From positions 1 to 64,000 of the forward strand of contig JBBRLP010000002.1 in NCBI GenBank assembly GCA_038231295.1: a stretch of 64,000 nucleotides of DNA, read 5' to 3'. This DNA comes from JANXLO01 sp038231295 (GTDB lineage Bacteria > Armatimonadota > Chthonomonadetes > Chthonomonadales > Chthonomonadaceae). Made by a program: the position numbers and the translations under genes. Position 1 is the stretch's first letter; each line of letters begins with the position of its first letter. Under the pieces are notes generated by a model, which was not told the DNA's origin, did not search any database, and worked only from the letters and a program-made list of their open reading frames with translations. Positions 1 to 8,163 of this stretch are shown in pieces.

Positions 1-120
1 CTGCCCTGGTCTGAACCTATCCAGGCGAAGTTTCGCATCCCCGCAAAGTTCAGCCGCTAACTCGAACATCCGCCAACTTCACCCCGTGTTATAGCACCTT
101 CCTTCACCCTGACGGAAGGT

Positions 121-609
121 GTGCGCTATTTTCCGCTTACCAAACACAAGGTTCAGCCCGGCCAACTCACCGTCCACGCCGATCGGGGCGCGCCGATGAA
201 AAGTAAGTCGGTGCAGCAGTTGCTTTCGGACCTGGACGTTCGCGCCTCGCACAGCCGCCCTCGGGTCTCCAATGACAACCCGTTTTCGGAGGCAGGTTTC
301 AAGACCCTGAAATACAGTCCGGATTTTCCGGCGCGTTTCGCGGGCCTTTCGGAGGCCGAAGATTGCTGCCGGGAATACTTCGTCTGGTACAACGAGGAGC
401 ACTATCACACGGGGATCGCGCTTCTCACTCCGTCTCAGGTGCATTATAAGGAAGCGGAGGCGGTGCTGACCAAGCGCCAGGCAACCCTGGATGCGGCTTT
501 TGCCCAATGTCCGGAGCGCTTTCGCAAGGGTCATCCGCAGGTGTCTCGCCTGCCGGAAATGGTCTTTATTAATTGCCCGGCAGAAGCGGTCTGTGAAGCC
601 GGGACGTAA
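121..609 (+). pseudogene. IS3-family transposase, C-terminal fragment
   Basis: The 162-residue open frame matches the C-terminal half of an IS3-type (IS2/IS3 OrfB) DDE integrase. It has HADRG with Asp21, then Glu57 in the SNDNPFSEA segment, giving an exact D-x35-E spacing, followed by the WYNEEHYHTGI block typical of the family end. The first catalytic Asp, the zinc-binding N-terminus and OrfA are absent. The frame is open back to base 61 but the upstream residues do not look like transposase. No terminal inverted repeat was recognised. It is therefore an inactive remnant, and the GTG at 121 is only the first possible start. It lies directly before another gene fragment, which suggests that an insertion/deletion event shaped this end. 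Confidence 0.85.
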
Positions 610-816
610 CGGCCCGCATCCTCCCCACGGGAGGAACGCGCTCCAAAGCGGATCTGCACTCGTTGGTCGCGGCGCTGCGTGCCCGAGCGCCGAGGGCGAC
701 GGCGAAAGCCGCGCGCTACGGGTGCCAAGCCGCCGGAAGAGACTACCGGGCAGGCATTGGCGCGCTACATAAAAAAAGTGGACAGTTTTGTCTCAGAGAC
801 CTTGACACATTCGGAC

Positions 817-957
817 CTCTTTGCAGTTGATCGTGGAAACAATCGCGTCGTGGAATTCGACGTTACGCCCTCTGCGGCAACTCCCGAACCATCCGCCTTC
901 GCCATCGTCGGAATTGGAACTGTACTCCTCGCAATTCGCCGCAAAAAGCGTAAATAA
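817..957 (+). pseudogene. PEP-CTERM sorting tail with partial NHL repeat (gene remnant)
   Basis: The frame ends with a classical PEP-CTERM sorting signal: a TPEPS motif, a hydrophobic helix of about 15 residues (FAIVGIGTVLLAI) and a terminal RRKKRK cluster. Just before it the segment LFAVDRGNNRVVEFD reads as the end of an NHL beta-propeller repeat. The frame is open upstream to about 679, but those residues (Arg-rich) do not resemble a propeller. I read this as the last ~45 codons of a larger exported NHL/PEP-CTERM protein whose 5' part was lost, perhaps with the adjacent IS3 remnant. In complete genes such proteins are exported and processed by exosortase. Confidence 0.7.
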
Positions 958-970
958 TATCCTTCCCCTT

Positions 971-1028
971 CCAGGAAACGGACGCTCCTCAGCAGTGTTT
1001 TGTCTGCTGACAAGAGTCCGTTTCCTGG
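971..1028. terminator. Long nested hairpin between convergent genes
   Basis: Perfect 13-base arms at 971-983 and 1016-1028 (ccaggaaacggac and its complement) enclose a second 6-base stem (990-995 with 1004-1009). The structure sits between the PEP-CTERM remnant and the convergent minus-strand gene ending at 1058, where a bidirectional terminator is expected. There is no strong T-run on either side, so it may instead be an extragenic palindrome. Confidence 0.5.
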
Positions 1029-1057
1029 ATGATAAAAGTACAGCTATCGTGACGAGA

Positions 1058-2230
1058 CTATTCGAATGTAAAACTAAAGCCAAGTCCAAACTGGTAATCC
1101 TGACTTGGGGTTCGGCTCAGTGAGAGAGTAGTTTCCGTATGACTTTTCAGAGATCTAAACCGCGAGTAAATTCCATAACTCTCATCCCCATCAACCACGT
1201 TTCTAAAAACGTACTCCCCTCCGAGTTGGAATGTCCACCTGCCAAGATTGGTTACATCCACACTCTGTACATCTACAGCATTCTGATCAAGTGCAGTGAT
1301 ATGAGGAATATTATTCTGGAGAGATAGACCGAGACTGGTCCGCACTGCAGAGGAGTAGCGAGGCAATTTCAGAGCCATCACTTGCGAGTTAGAAAGGGTC
1401 TGTAGCAAGGCTTGTGCGGCAACTCGTGGAACAATACCCCAGATTCGTTCAGTTGTACTTTTATAGCAACGAGTAGGAAACACTTGTGAAAGACTTATCC
1501 CGCCCGTGAGAAATTCATTAGATGCTAGCCACTGCTCCGCGAAAACAGTAGATAGTCTTAGTTTTGTGCCAGATGCTATGAACCTTTCAAGAAACTCTGC
1601 ACGCTCCTCTTTCACTGAGCCTTCATTGAAGAATGAGGAAACGAGATTATTCTTTTGCTGAAGATCAAGAGCCTTGATATCTTGGTACTCAAGGTAAGAT
1701 GCCTGCGGGGGATTTTGGATTGACTCTTTTAGTTTACGTCGGTATGTACGATAAGCCTTAGTCCAAGTGATACGTGACGGCGATAAATCGGCTCTCAGGG
1801 AGATGCCGGGGCCGCTAAATACTTGGTTGTGACTAAACACTGTTACATCCTGAACTCCTACATCTACTCCTAGTAATGTATCGGAGTAGACAATCTCAGG
1901 GGTAAACGATGAAGTTTTACGATCTGACTTCAGTCTGGAACTGAAACTGAACAATGATTTAGGCAGTTCAAGTTTGTAATCCGAAGCGGGTTCGCGATAA
2001 CGTTGAAGGAGAGCGCCACGATTTACCAAATCAGCAAGATATTTTAGTGCCTGATATGTCTCTCCAACGGTTGAGGTAAGGTAACTCTTGTCCTCGCCAA
2101 TTGAGAGAGAGCTAGGTTGAATCAGTGGCGTATTAGTGCCAGGAGGCGATGTGGTTTGACACTGGGCAGTATAGCTGAGACAGGCGAGAGCAAGAGCGAA
2201 GGTATAAGAGAGGAGGCTAATCGGGCGCAT
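1058..2230 (-). CDS. Secreted beta-barrel-like protein of unknown function
   Basis: The 390-residue protein starts with a Sec signal peptide (basic MRPISLL, hydrophobic FALALACLSY, cleavage near AQC). It ends in alternating aromatic/hydrophobic strands finishing with FGLGFSFTFE; a terminal Phe-containing strand is typical of outer-membrane beta-barrels. The middle is rich in Ser, Thr and Gln and has no motif I recognise. Its start overlaps the end of the CHAT/NB-ARC gene by 14 bases, so the two are probably co-translated. The gene is visibly richer in A and T than everything around it, which suggests separate acquisition. The family is unknown; outer-membrane location is inferred. Confidence 0.7.
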   Translation of the reverse strand: MRPISLLSYTFALALACLSYTAQCQTTSPPGTNTPLIQPSSLSIGEDKSYLTSTVGETYQALKYLADLVNRGALLQRYREPASDYKLELPKSLFSFSSRLKSDRKTSSFTPEIVYSDTLLGVDVGVQDVTVFSHNQVFSGPGISLRADLSPSRITWTKAYRTYRRKLKESIQNPPQASYLEYQDIKALDLQQKNNLVSSFFNEGSVKEERAEFLERFIASGTKLRLSTVFAEQWLASNEFLTGGISLSQVFPTRCYKSTTERIWGIVPRVAAQALLQTLSNSQVMALKLPRYSSAVRTSLGLSLQNNIPHITALDQNAVDVQSVDVTNLGRWTFQLGGEYVFRNVVDGDESYGIYSRFRSLKSHTETTLSLSRTPSQDYQFGLGFSFTFE

Positions 2231-5200
2231 TGTCGTTTTCTCCAGCAGGGCTGTCGCTTAGCCGCTGCCAATTGTCTTGCAACTGTTTATAGAAAGCGTG
2301 TTCCGAACCGAGGCGATCGCGCAGACCGGACATGGCTTCGTCATAGGTAAGTTTTGCATCTTCGGGCTGTGAAAGTTTCAGCAGGCAGATGGCAATGTAG
2401 TAGAGAGACATCAGGACATTCATGTCCCCGGGCGGATAAGTCTTGGAATGAATGGCGTGCGCCCGTTTGTGATGTACCAGAGCCTCTTCGTAATCGCCGA
2501 GTGCGAAGTGAACTCTCCCGATGCTATTCAACCGAACGGCAATTTTGCTGTGCTCAGAGCCGTATATTTCCTCGAGCAACTGCATCGCTTCCCGGTAGAA
2601 CCAAAGGGCCTGATCATACATTCCTTTCTTTTCATAGAGCGCTGCTATATTGTGGGTTATCAGGGCAATCGCCTCCCGTCGGTCACCGTCAGCCCGGCGG
2701 CAGAGGTACAGCGCCATCTGATAACAGTCGAGAGCCTCCTCTGTACAGCCTGCCATTTTGAGGACAAGGCCCTTGCTATTGTAAAAATGCCATAACTCTG
2801 GGTCATCGTCCGGCAAAGTTGCCAGAGCGATCCGAAGGGCTTTTTCGACACATTCCATTGTATACGGCGAAGGCGTCTCCTCCTGTGTCATGTGAACTTC
2901 GCTGCGGAGTCGCCAGAAATGGGCATTGGTAAGTTTGCTGTTTGCATCGTGATCAGTTAGGGCGATGCCTTCTTCGCAACCCTCCCCGGCAGCCGTCAGC
3001 TCGCGGTGCTCGAGGAGGTATTCTGCGTGGGCCAGTAGGAGGGCAATATAGAGTGGGTCGGAGCCGAACAGTCGGCAGACCTTGCTGACGGCGCGACAGT
3101 GGGGCAGTTCGCGGCGCATTCGATTCCAATCCATTGTGGCGTTTGCCGCCTTGAGTTGCTCGGCGAGCAATCCGGCAACGGCGTTGGCAGCAGAACGCAC
3201 CCTGTCCGATTCGTGTTCGCCGAGCGCGAAGACCCGTACCAGTTCGTGCATGGTCAGCCGGTTGTCCTCTTCTTCATGCGAGAGTAGCGAACACTCTGTC
3301 AGCGCATACAAGTCGTGGCCGAAATCCATCTCGCTGTGGCAGCCGGATGCCTGAAACGCCAGATCGCACGGAATGCCCTGACGGTCGAAACAGGCGAGCA
3401 GGGCCAGAAGATGCTGCGGCCCTGGTTTCAGCGCATGGTAGGAGAGCGAGATGGCTTTGAAAACAGCGTTATAGAGTAGATCTTTCGGGTTGCTCTTTAG
3501 ATAGGTGAGATACTTTGCATACTTGATGCGATGACGCAGTACATAGTCGCAGGCCAGAACCAGGGCGAGCGGTAGGCTGCCGACCGTCTCGATAATCTCC
3601 ATCGCAGCCTCAATTTCCGACGCGGGCAGTTCCCTGTTTCCTGTGAGCAGACAAAGGGCTTCCGAAGACACGAGGGTCAGCTGCTGGTCATCGAAGATAC
3701 ACGCCTTCGACGCAGTGAGATGGGCGTTCAGAGCGCCATGTCGGGTCGTCACCAGGATGCGGCACGCCCCTGTTACTGGCAGATAGAGTTCGGGCGGCTC
3801 CTCGTCCTCGTGCTGCCCTTCGTTCTCCCAGGTCACATTGTCATAGATGAGCAGTGTCGGTTCGGTACACTGTTGCAAAACGTGTTGCACGGAACGCGCA
3901 TCCGCCGCATCTACATTGTCTTTCATCGGAACCGAACAGAGTTCCCCGATACGCCACATCTCCTCCAGAACACTTTTGTTCGACCCCGCCTTGATCCAGT
4001 AGACGCCGCCGGGGTAGTAGTCGCGATAGCAATGGGCGTACTCCGACGCCAGTTGCGTCTTGCCCAGCCCGCCCATCCCCAGCAAGACTACCGGAGAGGG
4101 ATCGGGCCCGACCAGACAGTGGTGCATCTCTTCCAGAACGGACTGGTGTCCCACGAAGTTCTTGTTGCGCGGGTAGGGAACCGTAAACCGTGCGGACGGA
4201 ACAAACAGGTTGCCATCCGTCGCGCAGGTGGTCAGCGTCGCCACGCCCCAGCCTGGCCCTGTTCCAGAGAGCGCTAGCCGAGCCTGCGCGAGAGCAGACT
4301 CGACGGGAAGCGGCTGGAGGAGCGCCAGATAGAAACTCCTCGCCAGCAACGCCGTGACATCGTCCCGAAGCGGCAACTGCATTGAGACGACCGCAGGAAT
4401 GCCCGCTTGCGCCAGCGACCTTGCCACTCCAGAGGAATCACAGGCGGCCAGTATGACGAGCCGAATCGGAGAGTCTTTTAGCCACTCCGCCAGCGTTTCT
4501 CCGAGTAGGATCGCCTTTCCGCTCCGCTCCGAGCCGATCAGGATCAGCCTACCGTCCGTCAGCCCGTTCTCCCCATGCCCAATGAAATGCAGCAGATGCG
4601 GCTTCCGTTTCTGTATCTCCTCTTCGAGGCTTTTACAGTTGGCATCGGCCAGCAGATGGATATTCCCTTTTGAGATACCGCACTGCCTCAGAGTCGTCTG
4701 CACTGCCAGCACTTCGGCGTCCAGATTCATGAGCGGCGGAAAACGCGACGTACAGGGGTCGGCCCAAGCCAGTAAGACCCGGATGTCGTCTTTCGGAATC
4801 GGCAGGATCTCTTTGAGAGGATGAGATTCGCGGCGCAGTGTCAGGCGGGCATTCAGGAAGAGCCAGCCATTCGGTTCCAGAGCGCGGGCCGCGTCGAGGC
4901 GGAGGAACTCCCAGGGGAGCGTAGCGAGGTCACGATGCTGAATGTTGAGACGCAAGGAGACCGGCGCGGTCGGATGCTGCAAAATCTTTGCCAGCAAGAC
5001 GTCCGCAATCCTCCCCGGCAGCAGCAAATTTGCCAGGGATGTGCCAACCTCAAAAAGCAGTTCCTCCGGCAGCCGCTTTTCTGCATAGCGCCGCAGGAGA
5101 TGCAAAGACTTCAGAGGCAGTCGAGACCGATCGAACGGCACTGCCGAAACCAATCCAATGTTTGCACCGGTAACACAATCGTCGAGGGAGACGCTGTAGT

Positions 5201-5282
5201 CCGCGCCGTTATTGAGACCCGTGACGGTGAGACGAAAGTCCAGTAGATGCGGACTCACCGAATGACCTTTCCCGAACGACAC
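2217..5282 (-). CDS. CHAT caspase-like protease / NB-ARC ATPase / TPR protein
   Basis: This is a 1021-residue STAND-type protein. Residues ~110-360 form a CHAT (caspase HetF-associated with TPR) domain with the catalytic pair His236 in HFIGHG and Cys281 in LAACDSSG. Residues ~375-690 are NB-ARC: Walker A GMGGLGKT (402-409), Walker B LLIYDN (477-482), sensor ILVTTR (509-514), GLPL-like GSLPL (568-572) and an MHD-like MHE at 678-680. Residues ~740-1000 are tetratricopeptide repeats (KAGCTEEALDCYQMALYL, YEEALVHHKRAHAIH). All key residues are intact, so an ATP-gated protease controlled by ligand binding at the TPRs is likely. It lies 36 bases after the 5319-6512 gene and overlaps the next gene. 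The substrate is unknown. Confidence 0.93.
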   Translation of the reverse strand: MSFGKGHSVSPHLLDFRLTVTGLNNGADYSVSLDDCVTGANIGLVSAVPFDRSRLPLKSLHLLRRYAEKRLPEELLFEVGTSLANLLLPGRIADVLLAKILQHPTAPVSLRLNIQHRDLATLPWEFLRLDAARALEPNGWLFLNARLTLRRESHPLKEILPIPKDDIRVLLAWADPCTSRFPPLMNLDAEVLAVQTTLRQCGISKGNIHLLADANCKSLEEEIQKRKPHLLHFIGHGENGLTDGRLILIGSERSGKAILLGETLAEWLKDSPIRLVILAACDSSGVARSLAQAGIPAVVSMQLPLRDDVTALLARSFYLALLQPLPVESALAQARLALSGTGPGWGVATLTTCATDGNLFVPSARFTVPYPRNKNFVGHQSVLEEMHHCLVGPDPSPVVLLGMGGLGKTQLASEYAHCYRDYYPGGVYWIKAGSNKSVLEEMWRIGELCSVPMKDNVDAADARSVQHVLQQCTEPTLLIYDNVTWENEGQHEDEEPPELYLPVTGACRILVTTRHGALNAHLTASKACIFDDQQLTLVSSEALCLLTGNRELPASEIEAAMEIIETVGSLPLALVLACDYVLRHRIKYAKYLTYLKSNPKDLLYNAVFKAISLSYHALKPGPQHLLALLACFDRQGIPCDLAFQASGCHSEMDFGHDLYALTECSLLSHEEEDNRLTMHELVRVFALGEHESDRVRSAANAVAGLLAEQLKAANATMDWNRMRRELPHCRAVSKVCRLFGSDPLYIALLLAHAEYLLEHRELTAAGEGCEEGIALTDHDANSKLTNAHFWRLRSEVHMTQEETPSPYTMECVEKALRIALATLPDDDPELWHFYNSKGLVLKMAGCTEEALDCYQMALYLCRRADGDRREAIALITHNIAALYEKKGMYDQALWFYREAMQLLEEIYGSEHSKIAVRLNSIGRVHFALGDYEEALVHHKRAHAIHSKTYPPGDMNVLMSLYYIAICLLKLSQPEDAKLTYDEAMSGLRDRLGSEHAFYKQLQDNWQRLSDSPAGENDNAPD

Positions 5283-5318
5283 CCACCTGCTCAGGGTCTA
5301 TCTCTCTTACTTTTTTTA

Positions 5319-6512
5319 TCAAGCCGGGGGGCGTATCTGCGCTCGGAGCAGTGCGACAGTGGAGAGGATTGCGTCCAGACTGCCGGGACAGGCGGCCTGT
5401 AGAGTGCGGGGCGTGTTGTCTCCGTCAACGAGCGTCCATGCACCGAGATGCTGCCAATGGTCTGCGGTCACCGCGACATCCAGCCGAAGCGAATATCCGG
5501 GATAACGAAGGGGCATCTCAGGGGGTAATACGACAAGGGCGAAGAATTCTCCTCCTGCCCAGCGCGGCGCTTCTAAAAATTGTAAGGAGGTGGGTGCCTC
5601 GGAGACCTGCCTTCCGCTGGCATCCAGGGCTTCGACGCGCAGGGTCGCCGGAAAAGAGGACACAGAGGCCGGGGAATCGGCAAAGGCGACGTGTAGAGAC
5701 TCAGCAGCGATCTCGTCCAGACTGTCTTGCAGCACAGCGCCGAACTCAGGAATCGTCCAGATGGCGCTCCCTTCGGTTAGCGGTCTCTCTGCCAGCGGCC
5801 AGAGTTCTGTTCCCACCCTGAGCGAGAGCCGGACAGCCCGCCCATCGAAACCGGCGGCAGGCAGTCCTGTATCGGCCTCGAGGGTGAGGATGACAGTGAG
5901 CGTACCCGTGCTATCAAAGGCTGCGGTGATCCAGGCGAGGCAGGGGGCTATCTCCGCCATCTCTATCGCCTCCCTGTCCTCACCGATGTCTGTGGCCTTG
6001 CCTCTCGTCCAGGCAGGGGCCAGACCGCGTTCGGGTCGGTTCCAGTGGGAACTGTAGGCGAGGAAGGCGTTCAAGGCGGTCTGGGCAGTGGCGATGCCCG
6101 CCCCGGCTTGTAGGTGTATCTGTTCCAACCCCTCTCGCAGCCAGAGTGCGGGAGCCTGCTGTGCGGCGGCGACCTGCTCGGCGGTGAGGGCAAGCCAGAC
6201 CGTCGCAACCTCCGCGCTGCGCCCATTGTCCTGCGCCGCCAGCGCTACGGCAGCCCACGTCTGCACCTCCAAATGCAATAGCTCGGTTCGCACCTCTCGG
6301 AGGACTTTGCGCGAGGCCGGTATCGTGACCAGACGGCTCTCGATGCGATTGGTCTCTGGAGGGGGCAGAACGCCACACAGGTATCGCACCATCTCCGCGA
6401 CGGCGGGCGCCGAAGTATCTGTCAGGAGGCTGCTCTCCATTCGCTGCAACAGGTCGCTGAGAAGCGCTCCGGCTTGCGGGGAGAGTTCCGGGCCGAAGTC
6501 CGTATCACTCAT
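5319..6512 (-). CDS. Unknown protein with degenerate anti-sigma-like N-terminus
   Basis: The ATG at 6512 overlaps the stop of the sigma-like gene as ATGA and has a good SD (gggaggac) upstream, so I prefer it to a start 10 codons earlier; the protein is 397 residues. The first ~70 residues (VRYLCGVLPPPETNRIES, then ASRKVLREV) have the layout of a zf-HC2 anti-sigma helix pair but lack the His/Cys zinc ligands. The C-terminal ~200 residues look beta-rich (RLSLRVGTELWPLAER, YSLRLDVAVTADHW), like an immunoglobulin-type fold. No transmembrane helix is evident, so it should be cytoplasmic. Tight coupling to a sigma-like protein and a CHAT protease makes a sigma-binding partner or protease substrate a reasonable guess, not a demonstrated role. 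Confidence 0.6.
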   Translation of the reverse strand: MSDTDFGPELSPQAGALLSDLLQRMESSLLTDTSAPAVAEMVRYLCGVLPPPETNRIESRLVTIPASRKVLREVRTELLHLEVQTWAAVALAAQDNGRSAEVATVWLALTAEQVAAAQQAPALWLREGLEQIHLQAGAGIATAQTALNAFLAYSSHWNRPERGLAPAWTRGKATDIGEDREAIEMAEIAPCLAWITAAFDSTGTLTVILTLEADTGLPAAGFDGRAVRLSLRVGTELWPLAERPLTEGSAIWTIPEFGAVLQDSLDEIAAESLHVAFADSPASVSSFPATLRVEALDASGRQVSEAPTSLQFLEAPRWAGGEFFALVVLPPEMPLRYPGYSLRLDVAVTADHWQHLGAWTLVDGDNTPRTLQAACPGSLDAILSTVALLRAQIRPPA

Positions 6513-7663
6513 TCCAGTCCTCCCTCGTACAGTTTTTTGCACTGCGCTGCCAGTTGCCCCAACAGGCGGTGATCGCTAATCCATCCTTGCAGGACGATGA
6601 GCGAGACGTTCGCCTCGACCTGCTGCGCGGCAGGCTCAATCCGGTCGTGAATGTCCTGATGGGTCAGACTGTTGCGGTAGCAGTACTGGAACGCGAGCCG
6701 CCGCCAGAGGCCGGTCTTCTTCTCGCCGCAGATATGTCCAAGCTGTCCCTGGGTCATATACAGTAGGTTTTTCATCACTAGAGAAAACGGAAATTTATTG
6801 CGACATATAACAAATAATTTCACTAATTCAGAATCTTGCAGCGTACAGAGGGGAATACCGGGTGAAACAGTGTGCAGAACGTTGCGGTGGTAACGCCAGA
6901 GGATGGCATGGACTTCGTGCCAGTTCCATTCTGCGAGCCCCGGCAGCGCACTGTGGCCCGCTTCCGATAGCGACAGCAGTGTCTCCAGGTGATCGGCTTC
7001 GGTCTCTTCGGGCAAGCCGAGCAGATGCACTGTCAGCGCAAGTCGGGTGAAGTAGAGCCGGGAGTAGGCAACCTGACGCAGAACCGCAGGGTCTCTAAGC
7101 CAGCCCTCCAGAATCTTGATGCTGACTGCCGCCTCTTCCGGTCGCGTACGGGAGAGCATCTGCGTGATTTCCTTAAGGCTCCACTCCTCCAGATAGAAAA
7201 GCTGCGCGGCGAGCAGCCGTCTGTTATGCTCTTCCAGCGTGAGTGCGGGATCGAGGCCAAGCCAGAGAACATCGGCGGCAAAGTTCAGACGGTTGAGCAG
7301 AAAGGCGATCCGAATTGTTTCCACAATCTCTTCTTCACCAGAACCCATAGGCAATTCCGGTGGCAGTTCGAATTCCGGTTTTTTGGCCTTGACAATATCA
7401 ATATAGCAGCGTTCCGCCGTCAATCGCAGGAGACCTCTCCATGCAGCGATGTTCGGGATATCCAGCCTGTGACGCGCCTGCCATAAATTAACGAACGCCT
7501 GTTGAACCGCGTTTTCGGCATCTTCCCGATTGCCATCGAAATACTTGCGGCGGAGCATTCCCAGAGCAATCAGATGATACGTGCGAAACAGGACATTGAA
7601 TGCCTGCTCCGCCGCTCTGGTATCTTCGCCGGTCAATCGCATAAGCAATACTTCATCCGTCAA
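6509..7663 (-). CDS. Sigma-70 (ECF)-like protein with duplicated C-terminal domain
   Basis: Residues ~11-94 match ECF sigma region 2 (AFNVLFRTYHLIALG, then EDAENAVQQAFVNLW and IAAWRGLLRLTAERCYID). At ~148-199 comes a region-4-like stretch (LFYLEEWSLKEITQML, SIKILEGWLRD), and at ~321-372 a second copy of the same pattern (FQYCYRNSLTHQDIHD, SLIVLQGWISD). I chose the TTG at 7663 because it follows AGGAGG by 9 bases and gives the usual sigma beginning (TDEVLLMRLTGEDTRAAEQ). The frame stays open to 7876, but that part overlaps a plus-strand gene. At 384 residues it is about twice normal ECF length. It is the first gene of the CHAT island. Confidence 0.75.
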   Translation of the reverse strand: MTDEVLLMRLTGEDTRAAEQAFNVLFRTYHLIALGMLRRKYFDGNREDAENAVQQAFVNLWQARHRLDIPNIAAWRGLLRLTAERCYIDIVKAKKPEFELPPELPMGSGEEEIVETIRIAFLLNRLNFAADVLWLGLDPALTLEEHNRRLLAAQLFYLEEWSLKEITQMLSRTRPEEAAVSIKILEGWLRDPAVLRQVAYSRLYFTRLALTVHLLGLPEETEADHLETLLSLSEAGHSALPGLAEWNWHEVHAILWRYHRNVLHTVSPGIPLCTLQDSELVKLFVICRNKFPFSLVMKNLLYMTQGQLGHICGEKKTGLWRRLAFQYCYRNSLTHQDIHDRIEPAAQQVEANVSLIVLQGWISDHRLLGQLAAQCKKLYEGGLE

Positions 7664-7826
7664 TGCGCCCGCCTCCTGCGTCCTAATCTCTTTGCCAACT
7701 CGCGTTTCCAAGATGGCGCTCTCTTCGCGACGAAGGCTTCGATTTCCTCTGTAGCGCGATGTTTTGTTAGATAGTTCGGCGCAGCGGCGTTCTGTCTGAA
7801 GAGTAGTGTGGGAGAGAGGAGCGAGA

Positions 7827-8132
7827 ATGATTCTGCCCAAAGGTATAGAAGAGCGGCGATTTCGAGACTGGAACACCCTGCTGCGAGAGTATATGGAGGT
7901 CTGGGAAATCGCTCTGGCGCAGGGCCGGGAGGAATGGCTGGAATCCCAAATACCAATATGCCGTGAGGAGGAGGAATTTCGCTTATGGCTGACAGAGATG
8001 CGCGAAACGCTGTCGAATCACGCCGAGGTAACCGGGTATACTGATGCTGATGCGGTGGACGGCCAGCCTGATTCTCGGAGCCACGAACCCCGGTGCGCCC
8101 GTTCCGGCAGAGAGCATCTGAGGAGGCCGTGA
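7827..8132 (+). CDS. Hypothetical small protein, divergent to the sigma/CHAT operon
   Basis: The 101-residue frame begins with ATG at 7827 after a purine-rich SD (gagaggagcgag). The first ~65 residues are strongly helical and acidic/aromatic (REYMEVWEIALAQGREEW, REEEEFRLWLTEMRETL). The last ~30 residues are Arg/Pro/Ser-rich and resemble non-coding sequence, so a frameshift or recent extension of the end is possible. It is transcribed away from the sigma-like gene and stops 31 bases before the RhaD-SDR gene. I recognise no family. It could be a regulator or partner of the CHAT island, but only position suggests this. Confidence 0.45.
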   Translation: MILPKGIEERRFRDWNTLLREYMEVWEIALAQGREEWLESQIPICREEEEFRLWLTEMRETLSNHAEVTGYTDADAVDGQPDSRSHEPRCARSGREHLRRP

Positions 8133-8163
8133 CCCCTGTGCAGAGAGGCGACAGAGGAGCGAC

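Noticed and set aside
7664..7876. N-terminal extension of the sigma-like protein
   Set aside because: It overlaps the plus-strand gene start, is Arg/Ser-rich and loses the SD-led TTG start that gives a standard sigma beginning.
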